Assembly (NCBI GenBank): GCA_020631735.1
Contig: CM036159.1
Span: forward strand, 95,838,656-95,902,655
Reading direction: 5' to 3'
Origin: Saccharum officinarum
Taxonomy: Eukaryota > Streptophyta > Magnoliopsida > Poales > Poaceae
Length of the DNA: 64,000 nucleotides
The translations under genes and the position numbers were made by a program. Each line of letters opens with the position of its first letter. Positions within the stretch are counted from its first letter, which is position 1. This document shows positions 55,431-64,000 of this stretch, piece after piece. Under the pieces are notes generated by a model. It saw only the letters and a list, made by a program, of their open reading frames with translations. It was not told where the DNA came from and ran no database searches.

Positions 55431-56996
55431 CGCCTGGGCGCTTGCGTTCGAAAACTTTCGAATCTCACGCTCACGCGGCGACGAGATGAACGCATGCGTG
55501 CGTGCGTCCCCGGATCGGAAACCGCGCCGAAGGTTCGCTTCTTCACTGCGAGGTCAATGGCTGCCGCCTGCCTCGGCCGTCGCCATTGCTACGAGTGCAC
55601 AGTGCACATCGCCGGAGTAGCTAGCACCCGGCCCGGTGGATATCACTCTCGCAGCAAGCAGCGTATCCGAATCCCATCGACGAGCTCGAGCACCCGAGAC
55701 ACCGGACACATGGTACGTATAGCGTATACGTAGTACGCTCCGATCCGTAATGTACACTCGACTACGACGACGAGCCTGCAGCTAGCTACTACGGTGGCGC
55801 GGCTTGATGGAAAATAAGAGGGGGACATCAGTACTACTGTAATTCTTTACTTAATTAGCATATTTATTAATTTAATAACTATTTAATGGAGTTTTCAATT
55901 AGCGAGGGGCCATGGCCCTCTGTGGCCTGCATGTAGCTCCGCTGGTGCTGGTGAGCTACTCCTACGGCGGAATTGTCAACCGGAATTCATCGCCAGGGAT
56001 CCTAATTCGTAGTACGTGTCTGGTGCGTGACTAGCTGCCAATTGCCATGCACGCAGGATTTTTTGTTTCCGTCGTCGAAATGAAACCGGCAACGTTGACA
56101 CGCCTGACCTGGCATTGGCCACGACACTGACGGAATTCGGCGGGGCCCAGGCGTGTCCCGCAGCGCGCGGACAGGGCAGGGCCGTGCATGCAACGAAGAA
56201 GAAGAACCGTGTGTGCGTGTGTGGTTGGGGCGGGCCAATCATGCATGCGCGCTCGGAGCGATGCACGTGATAAATGGTGGTGTGACAGGAGTACTACAAA
56301 GGGTATGTGACGTACGGGAACGAACGAACAAACGTCGCATCGCATTCGCATGCAGCGACGCACAGTAAAGCGCTGACAGACAGCAAACCTTGCGTGGTGA
56401 TTTAATTTGGTTGGGCCGGTACGAGCTTAAGCAATAAGACCAACCATCAACGCCGAATTCTTTTTTTAGCCTTGTTGCGTGGACAGGTGAGCGAATAATC
56501 ATTCGATCGCATGCAATGCGTGCACGTATTATACAGGCAGGGCTCGAGCTCGCTGTTGTTCACCTAATTAAACACTGGATGTGGATGACTGAGCTGAGCA
56601 ATGTTGGTGATAGATCGATCGAGCAGGAGAGAACAGTAGTGCGTGTGTGGTTGGAAGCAAACTAGGAAATGGTTTGGTGGTCTAACCCCAAGACATACGC
56701 GCGAGGCCGCGAGTAGGCAAACCAGCACGCTTGATCAACACACGTACGTATTCAATGCGGCATGCATGCTCCACCCTGGTTCAGTTGGTTCTGGTTCACC
56801 CTGAACTCACTGCTGCTCCTCGACCGGTGCCTACTACTGATTGGACTACTACATTCCATTTCCACGTAGTACTAGTACATGTAGTATGTGGAAAACGACC
56901 TCGCATCCACTCCGACCGTCTACTTAAAACCGACTCGAGGCGGCCGAGCGAGCCCAGCGCGGCAAGCCAGGCTCCCAGGGTCCATTTTCCGTTTAA
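55431..56996. other. Intergenic, no gene recognised (arm B)
   Basis: Counterpart of 17725-19183; small arm-specific insertions near 56253-56295 and 55918-55930. Confidence 0.4.
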
Positions 56997-57228
56997 GGGC
57001 CTGTTTTCTTTGCATGAGTTAAAGTTTAACTCCCATCACATCAATATTCCCTCAAATGCATAGAGTACTAAATATAGACTAATTACATACATGTCGGCAT
57101 AGATTAGGAGTAATTTACGAGAATAATCTATTAAACCTAATTAATCTAAAATTAAAAACTTTTTATTAAATAAGACAAAAGTGCTACAGTGTTCGTTAAA
57201 CTTTTAACTCCTCCCACCAGACAGCCGC
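56997..57228. mobile_element. MITE in the promoter of the DUF4378-like gene (arm B)
   Basis: GGGCCTGTTTTCTTTGC start, TCCTCCCACCAGACAGC end, allelic to 17507-17724. Confidence 0.65.
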
Positions 57229-57311
57229 TGAACATCGTAGCTGCCCGAGCCCCCCGGTCCCCAGGCCCCGGGCAGGCAGCCAAGCACCGCCTCCTGGTCG
57301 CGTCGCTTGCC

Positions 57312-57341
57312 CACTCCCACTCCCACTCCCACTCCACTCCC
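57312..57341. repeat. (CCCACT)n hexanucleotide repeat
   Basis: Four to five tandem units about 220 bp upstream of the ATG at 57560; arm A equivalent at 17411-17440. Polypyrimidine tracts of this kind are common in grass core promoters. Confidence 0.8.
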
Positions 57342-57486
57342 TCCGTCCTCCGTCCTTCCACCTCTCCCTCCTCATTTAAACGCGCGCCCACGCCACGAAC
57401 ACCCAGCCTCACTGGCCTGCCGAGCACACAGCCCCCACATGCCGCCGGCCACTTCCTCCTCGCCTTGGCACCCATAGGCAGCAGCA

Positions 57487-57492
57487 TATATA
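57487..57492 (+). promoter_or_regulatory. TATA box of the DUF4378-like gene (arm B)
   Basis: TATATA in CAGCATATATAGCACC, 68 bp upstream of the ATG. Confidence 0.6.
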
Positions 57493-57559
57493 GCACCAGC
57501 GTCCAGTCGTCGCTCGCCGACGCGCCATCCACGACGCCTGGGCGACCGTGCCCGTACCG

Positions 57560-60500
57560 ATGGCGGCGAGAGGTGTGCAGGCGCCGTGGCGGCCGGTGAC
57601 GCTGCGGGACTTCCTGGAGCTCGGCTGCGACTCCAGCAGCGACGGCTTCCGCTCCTACCAGCGCCGCCTGCCCCTCGTTCCCGACGCCGACGCCGTGCTG
57701 CAGCAGGCGCCCCCGGCCCCGCAGCTCCTCCGGCGGAGCCCCTCGCGGTCGCCGTCCTCGCTCTTCTCCTCCGGCCCCGGCGCGCTCGCCAGGATCTCCA
57801 GCCTCTCCAGGAGCTTCTCGCGCCGGATCAAGGAAGGCTTCTGGAGGCGCCGCGACGAGGCGGCCTACTTCGACGACCGGGACTCGTGCGGGTTCCCCTC
57901 GCCGCTCGTCAGCAGCTGCTCTTCGTCCGTCTCAGACGAGTCCGAGGCGGACGTGACGACGACGACCGAGGAGACGACGCCTGTGTCCGAGGGCGACAAG
58001 GCTACCGCCTCCACCTCATCGTCGTCGTCCTCCTCTTCAAGCTCGGCGGACCACGACCGCACGGACGCCGCCGCTACAGCTGACGGGCAGAAGGTGAGTG
58101 CCTGCCCCTGCTGCTCTGCTCCGCCCAGTGTGTGTGCTGCGTCCTGGCGCGTTAATGCTGCTTCCATCATCCTGCGTCTTGTTGGTTGGGCTAGCATAAA
58201 TTCCAGAGCGTCTGCTGGTGATCCATCGCTATACCCATGGTAGCACAGTAGTACTATTTGCTTCCCAGGTCACCCGTGCCCATTTCTCCTCCTCCAGTTT
58301 TGCGCTAGTGGTAATTCTCGGTTCGGTAGTAGTACTGGTCTGCGCTTCAAAATTTTGCAAGAAAAATTTAACCATATACACGTAGGTGTGTTATGAGACT
58401 TGCAATGGCGACTTTTTTTTGTTTTTTTTTTGCGAGGATCGCAATGGCGACTTTACCTCTTGCAAATTTCTTCATGTGCAGCAAAATTGCCATCTTTTTG
58501 TAGCATATTCATCTGAGTATATAGAGTAGAGTAAATACAACGGGCGTAGGAGTTTTTACAAGTGGCGCGCACGCCGTAGTGTCAGTGTATAGAAAATTAA
58601 TGAATAACAAAAATCACCGAAGCAGGGAAAAGGAAAGGACGGGTTTCTGTTCGTCGGTGAAGCCCCAAATATTCCCGTATCGATGTGATAGAAAATGATG
58701 CGAGTGCAGAATTGTACCCTTGCCTCGTCGTCAGCTCAGGTGTTCATTGTTCACTGATCAGCCAACAGGCAGAGACAGTCGGCCAAACTGTATGTTGACA
58801 GGCCGCGCGTCAACTGCGTCGCAGCGTCGGCGTGCGTGAAACCGGACACCTCGTTACCTCCCTGACATGTAGGCCATCGACGGTTAAATACCCCTTTTTA
58901 ATCTTCTCATCACCGGAGTATACTCATACTCATTTAGGAGTACTTCAATCTGGTAGTTTAGATGCCAACAAATATTAGCATGCTAGAGTTAGCACTTACT
59001 GGTCTAGAGAGAGAGAGAGAGAGTTAGCACTTACAAAAATTTAGGTGATTAAAGTTTAGACGACTAAATTTTATCGTGTACCGTTTGGATATATCGATTA
59101 TAGAAAAAAGACAAACAACAAGTTTGCCTACAAATTAGTCCACGTATTTGAGTGACTTAGAACTAAATGTAGTTAGATGACTAGTAAGGTTTAGTACACT
59201 AATGTAACCTTGCTAATTTTGGCTAGGTAGCACATCTATTAGTAGATGGCTTGTTTTGATCTGAACCTGCTAAAATTTTAGGTGCTAGCTATTAGCAACA
59301 TGGATCAAATAGGACCCTAGGAGTAGAACACTAACTACTTTCGTAAGTGTTGTAGGAACTTATGGCCGGTGAGTGTGACTGCCTGTGTGGTGAGGTGGTG
59401 TTAGGCCTGGTTTAGTTTCCAAAATTTTTTTTTGCCTTCACCCATCACATCAAATGTTTGGACACACGCATGACTAATTGCACAGTTCTCTGGAAAATCG
59501 CGATACAAATCTTTTAAGTCTAATTATTCTATGAAAAGCCTTAAGTGCTATAGTAACCAACATGTGCTAATGACGGATTAATTAGTATCATTAGATTCGT
59601 CTCGCAGTTTTCTGACGGGTTCTGTAATTTGTTTTTTTATTAGTATCTGAAAACCCCTCCCGACATCCTTCCGACACATCCAATGTGACCCTCCAATTTT
59701 TTTTTTTCGCGAACTATACGTAGCCTTAGCCTCAGTGAGTTAATAAATTTATTCCTGCAGTGGAGTAGCTACTCTTCCACTTAGGCCATGTTTAGTTCCC
59801 AGAAAATTTTGCAAAATTTTTCAGATTCCCCGTCACATCGAATCTTTAGACACATGCATGAAACATTCAATATAGATAAAAAAAAATAAAATTAATTACA
59901 CAGTTTAGATGAAATGGACGAGACGAATCTTTTAAGCCTAATTAGACCATGATTGAACAATATTTGCCAAATAACAACGAAAAATGCTACATTGTCATTT
60001 TGCCAAAAAAAAATGTTGGATCTAAACCGGCCCTTGCTGTCACGCTGCTCCAAAAGATTGTGTGTAGAGTACTAGTGTACTCCGTAGGCATCAGGGCAGC
60101 TAGACTTGATGGCTCCACCGCTTAATAACTCCTCCTTACTCCTTTAGGGTTTTAATGGCGCACTGCAGTAATTTGTTCAAGCTACGGGCAGTATCTGTAT
60201 CTCCTCCGCAATTTAATAATTTAATTAATGTCTGAATAAAACAAGGCATATCCACTGGCACTACCATGTCACAGCATGATTGGATCTGATTATTTAGGGA
60301 GAGAAAAAAACGGGCTGCACAAGCACCGTGCGTGTCAGTATGCCGCCACTCAGGCACTCATCAACTACCACCCTGATCCTGAATCCCGATTCCTGATCTG
60401 CTCTCCTGCAGCGAATGGTCTATTTTTCCAATTTCCCCCGTGAACCTTGCAATGTTTTTTTTTTCCACTTGAGCCTTTTTTTTTTTGAATCGTCCACTTG

Positions 60501-62667
60501 AGGCTTTTTGTTTCATCTGTTGTTGTCTTTTCGGAGGAAAACTGCATCAAAAAAAAAAACAAGCAATTGGCCACTGCTCAATCATGTGTGGTGTCATGTG
60601 TGCTGCACTTTCTGCACTCCACGAGCCGTACTTACCATCTTGGACGTGCTCTCTGCATGCTCTGGATCCGCACCTTCCGCTGCAACAACAATCTTGTGTT
60701 CTTGACTTGCTGTATTTGTAGCAGTAGACGTGTACTTACTGCGTGCGCGCAGAGATCCATATGCGGTAGTGTGTTAACGGTTGCTAATGGTGGATGATGG
60801 CAGGTGCAGGCGGTAGCGGACGGCGACTCCGCGGTGGGGCGCAAGAAGCTGATGGGGGCCAGCATGGTGGTGGTGGAGGACAAGCAGCAGCTGAGTCCCG
60901 TGTCGGTTCTGGATTTCCACTTCGATGACGACGACGGCGAGGAAGGGAGCGATGCCGGCACTTGCTGCTCCCCCGCTTTCCAGTTCCAGTTCCAGCGCTG
61001 CACGCCGCCGGCGGACCTCCAGAGTAAGCTGCTTCTTGCCATCCCTGCACACCCATCGATCCCAAATTCCATCTTCTTCCTCATTTTTATACCAGATTTA
61101 TTTACTACAAACTGTATGCATACATACCAGCCAGCACTTTCAGTTTGATTCGATGGTTGTTACAACTACGATGGCTAGACGGCTCTAGAGGATGGCTAGG
61201 TATGCAAATTGTTTCTAGTCCCGCCCCGCTGGTTGTTACAACTAGATGGCTTGGTAAGTGTGCCATGGCCAATGCCACCGAAGAAGAAGAATCGTGCACT
61301 GTCCGAACACCATTAGTGCTACGCCGATTCTTGAGCACTCCAACTCCAATGCAGAAACCGCCCGGGAGCCTCCTCGATCAGGCAACCGGGGAAAACAACG
61401 CTAGTAGTAGTAGCTGCGCCGGTCTCTATCTCTCTAGCTGTTGCACAAAAAGGAAGTAACTGTCAATCAATGCTATACCTATAATTGTCCTCGATCACAC
61501 ATTAACATATGGTGCTCAATGGCCATAATCGCTGACCGTGTGATCAATTGCACGTGATGATGGCGACGATTGTCGTCGCAACGCGTCACGATTCACTACG
61601 CACCTGGGTCAACTAGGTTAGTAATTGTGATGCATCGTCGTCCGTGTTAAACAAACTCCTCCTCAAGTTTCCTGCAAGATGTCATTTTGGACAGCTGGGT
61701 CAAACATTTTAGGAATATAAATCATAAATAACTTTTAAATTGTTGAATTTGAAAATGTAAAAACCATATGAATATATTTATCTTGAAATATACTTTTTAA
61801 AAAATATACATATATCACTTTTCAATAAATATTTTTATGAATTCGTACTTTAATGAGGAGCATGCATGTCATTTTTTTAACGAGCGAGCTTGGATGTCAT
61901 CATCGGACGTACTGCACGCAGGGACGAAGCAGCAGGTGCAGTTGCTGCACAAGATCGGACGGTACGACGGAGGCGGCGTCGCGCAGGGAATCGACCCCGT
62001 GGACCTCGACGCACGGTTCACGGCGGCCACCTCAGGCTCGGAGTCCGGGGAGTCCGCGGACGCCAGCACGCGGCTCGCAACCACCACCAGCGGCTCGAGC
62101 ACGGACAGCAGCAGCAGCGCGGAGACGACGGCGACACGGCACGACGACAACGACGAGGCGGAGCACCAGAGCGCCGAGCGCTCGCCCTCGCCCCACCACC
62201 AGGCAGAGCAAGAAGAGCCCGACGACGAGTACCGCTTGCTCGCGCGGCTGCTGGAGCACGACGCGGCGGCGGTGGCGTGCCTGGACGACGAGGTCTCCCG
62301 GGTGCTCGTCCTCGACTTCTTCGCGGAGGGCGCCGACCGTCTCATCCGTTCGGCGGCCGGCGGCAGGCCGCTGGACGACGACCGAAGCGAGGCGCTGGTG
62401 GGGGCGGCCGCCGACTGGCTGCGTGGCGCGGGGCCGCGGTGGGGCATCGGGGACGTGGTGCTCTCGGGGAAGGCGGCGCTGGACGACATGGAGCGGAGCC
62501 GGCGGTGGATGTGCGTGGGCGAGGAGGAGCGCGACGTCGGCGCGGACGTGGAGGGCGCCGTGGTCGACGCGCTGGTGGACGAGCTCGTCACGGAGCTGGC
62601 CGTGCTGCCTTGGTGGCCGCGCGGTGATATGGCCATCGATGCGTCGGAGCTAGGATGTGCTCGTTAA
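57560..62667 (+). CDS. Plant-specific protein, DUF4378-like, three exons (arm B copy)
   Basis: Exons 57560-58093, 60804-61023 and 61922-62667; donors GTGAGT and GTAAGC, acceptors GGCAG and CGCAG. Lengths 534, 220 and 746 sum to 500 codons including TAA, phases 0 and 1, so the model closes without any adjustment. Against arm A I see changes such as P to Q in FRSYxRR, T to A in SSSxETT and L to R in AGPxWG. Near-perfect preservation of a 499-residue frame in both arms, while neighbouring genes are broken, argues that this gene is under selection. Role unknown. Confidence 0.82.
59404..59726. mobile_element. GGCC-type MITE in intron 1 (arm B)
   Basis: Starts GGCCTGGTTTAGTTTCC; allelic to 15030-15350. 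Upstream, 59006-59023 is an (AG)n run. Confidence 0.65.
59784..60032. mobile_element. Second GGCC-type MITE in intron 1 (arm B)
   Basis: Starts GGCCATGTTTAGTTCCC, ends TCTAAACCGGCC; allelic to 14724-14972. Confidence 0.75.
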
Positions 62668-63551
62668 CTGAGTGTTGACGTCACGTCACAAAGATTTCGT
62701 CGGCGAGGTCCCAGTACTAGGAGGAGTCAGGAGGCAGTCCATAGAACGTGTATATGTCAGAGGTTCCGAGTTACTAGCTAGGTACTCAAATTTTGGAGGT
62801 TTTTAGGTGTGTCAAGCACTCAAGCTCAAGATTAATGTTTACTGTGACGAGTTTGGTATATATGCCAACGTGTTTTGACTATCTTTTCACTGTATCAATT
62901 ATAAGTGGTAATAGAAAGATGCATCTTTTGATGAAGAAGAACTGAGCCACGTTCGAGGAGACGACGACCCCCACTGTGAGTGAAAGTGCCGCAGGCCCGG
63001 AGAGAAAACCTATAGTGTTTCATATATAGGCCTTATCTGGGCTTTGTGGGAGTGGGATTACAAAAAGATAAACGAAAATAAGAATTAATACCTGGCTCGT
63101 GTTTCGATGTAGTACGGGTGTACCAGCTCTTTTCGGCCGCCAAACTCAAGGCGGCAAAGGAAGAGCAGCGCTGGTGATCATGTCCCTCCGGGGCCTCGGT
63201 TGTCTCTTCGCCCGGAGCCCGGAGGTTCTCGGCCCTCGGCCACCACTGTCGTCTATCCGCAACTTGGTGAGTGTGTCTTCGTATCGTATGACTCTGTCTC
63301 CCTGATCCAGATCGGAAATTTCTTCGACACACAGGAATCGTGACGCGGCAGGCGCTATCCGTGCTATAGCCCGAGGCGCTATCTGTGCATTAATTGGAAT
63401 TCTGTACTCGAAGGTCTTGTTTGCAATTCAATTCACGTGTGTTGAAGTATAATGGAATGAAATTTAATTTAATTCTACTCCAATCCACTTTAATATATGT
63501 GGATTGAGATGAATACCTACGTATCCAAATAAGACATAAGAAACATGAATC
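62668..63551. other. Downstream region of the DUF4378-like gene (arm B)
   Basis: 3' UTR and intergenic; the MITE 63417-63536 corresponds to 11159-11280. No further gene. Confidence 0.4.
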
Positions 63552-63810
63552 ATGTATGAACTGCGCTACCCTTTACATTCCTCAATCCGCATCGTTTGCT
63601 CAGCTTCATTTGGGATAGCCAGTCTAGTCATGAACCAGCACTTACGTGTTCATACTAATATACCTGTAGTTGTGGATTATCTGATCGACAAGGTGACCAC
63701 GACCGTGGTGACTGACAGGAAGAGGCCCCCTGTTGATGACCCAGATATCAGAGCAAAGTTCAGGGACGAAGTTTTTGAGAGGCCCCCTGTTGATGACCCA
63801 GATATCACTT
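63552..63810 (+). pseudogene. Coding remnant with repeated PVDDPDI motif (arm B)
   Basis: Counterpart of 10884-11142: MYELRYPLHSS, DYLIDKVTTTVV, RPPVDDPDIRAKFRDEVFER and a second PPVDDPDI. Interrupted at 63812 by a MITE with a clean GGCCTTGTTTAG end that runs past the window. Confidence 0.4.
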
Positions 63811-63811
63811 G

Positions 63812-64000
63812 GCCTTGTTTAGTTGGCGAATTTTTTGAGAAATGGTACTGTAGCATTTTGTTGTTATTTTGTAATTAGTGTCCAATCATAGTCTAATTAG
63901 GCTTAAAAGATTCGTCTCGTGAATTTTTTCTAAACTGTGTAATTAGTTTTATTTTTTTTATCTACATTTAATGTTTCATGCATGCGTCTAAAAATTCGAT
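63812..64000. mobile_element. GGCCTTGTTTAG-type MITE, cut by the window edge (arm B)
   Basis: Starts GGCCTTGTTTAGTTGGCG and contains GTCTAATTAGGC and GATTCGTCTCGTG; allelic to 10641-10883. Confidence 0.75.

Larger units (their letters stand above)
52512..64000. repeat. Inverted arm B
   Basis: Reverse complement of arm A (36486-36026, then 21635-10693). It lacks the 14.39-kb chromovirus. The match ends at 52512 only because arm A meets the gap, and at 64000 only because the window ends. Confidence 0.97.

Noticed and set aside
1..64000. tRNA, rRNA, organelle insertions
   Set aside because: I saw no cloverleaf boxes, rRNA signatures or plastid/mitochondrial genes in reading both strands, although a dedicated scan was not possible.

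Overview
The window is nuclear DNA from a panicoid grass, most likely the sorghum/sugarcane/Miscanthus group (Andropogoneae). I infer this from the dense nested LTR retrotransposons, the many small MITEs with grass-type ends (GGCCTTGTTTAG..., CTCCCTCCGT...), the very GC-rich exons and the intron-rich plant genes. There are no bacterial features. A run of exactly 100 N (36487-36586) shows that two contigs were scaffolded together.

Layout. 1-8662: a decayed Ty3/gypsy element of the Tat/Retand lineage on the minus strand. It has one LTR (7592-8662), gag-pro-RT-RNaseH-IN remnants and an extra ORF on the opposite strand at 3-479; its other LTR lies left of the window. 8663-11280: MITEs and a broken, partly duplicated cathepsin-propeptide-like (I29) gene. 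10693-21635 plus 36026-36486 (arm A) is the reverse complement of 52512-64000 (arm B), about 11.4 kb per arm. Each arm carries the same three-exon gene, which I read as DUF4378-like with 499 codons, intact in both. Arm A is split by a complete 14.39-kb Tekay-type chromovirus (21636-36025, minus strand) with 3.88-kb LTRs, the 5-bp target duplication ATTAG, PBS and PPT. Arm B has the empty site. 36587-52511 holds a PYRR fragment, a repeat-rich transposon-like block, a broken XTH-like gene, a nine-exon fructosamine/ribulosamine-3-kinase gene with small defects, a broken TINY-type DREB gene, a 5'-truncated LINE, a Mutator-like fold-back MITE and a local direct duplication.

The most interesting item is in the chromovirus. 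Upstream of gag it carries an ORF (31361-30873, minus) whose protein starts with a near copy of the histone H3 N-terminal tail (17 of the first 21 residues after Met, with K4 and the ARKS context of K9 kept). It overlaps by ATGA a second ORF with a predicted coiled coil and an acidic tail. The same element ends its polyprotein in a chromodomain, the module family that reads methylated H3. One element therefore seems to encode both an H3-tail mimic and an H3-tail reader. The pol frame of this copy is broken by one frameshift and one stop, although the LTRs differ by only about 1% by eye.

The inverted arms look more like two haplotypes joined head to head across the gap than a true palindrome. 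Arm A homology runs exactly to the gap, and the arms differ by reciprocal MITE insertions and by the chromovirus. If so, the window gives a natural filled-site/empty-site comparison for three insertions.
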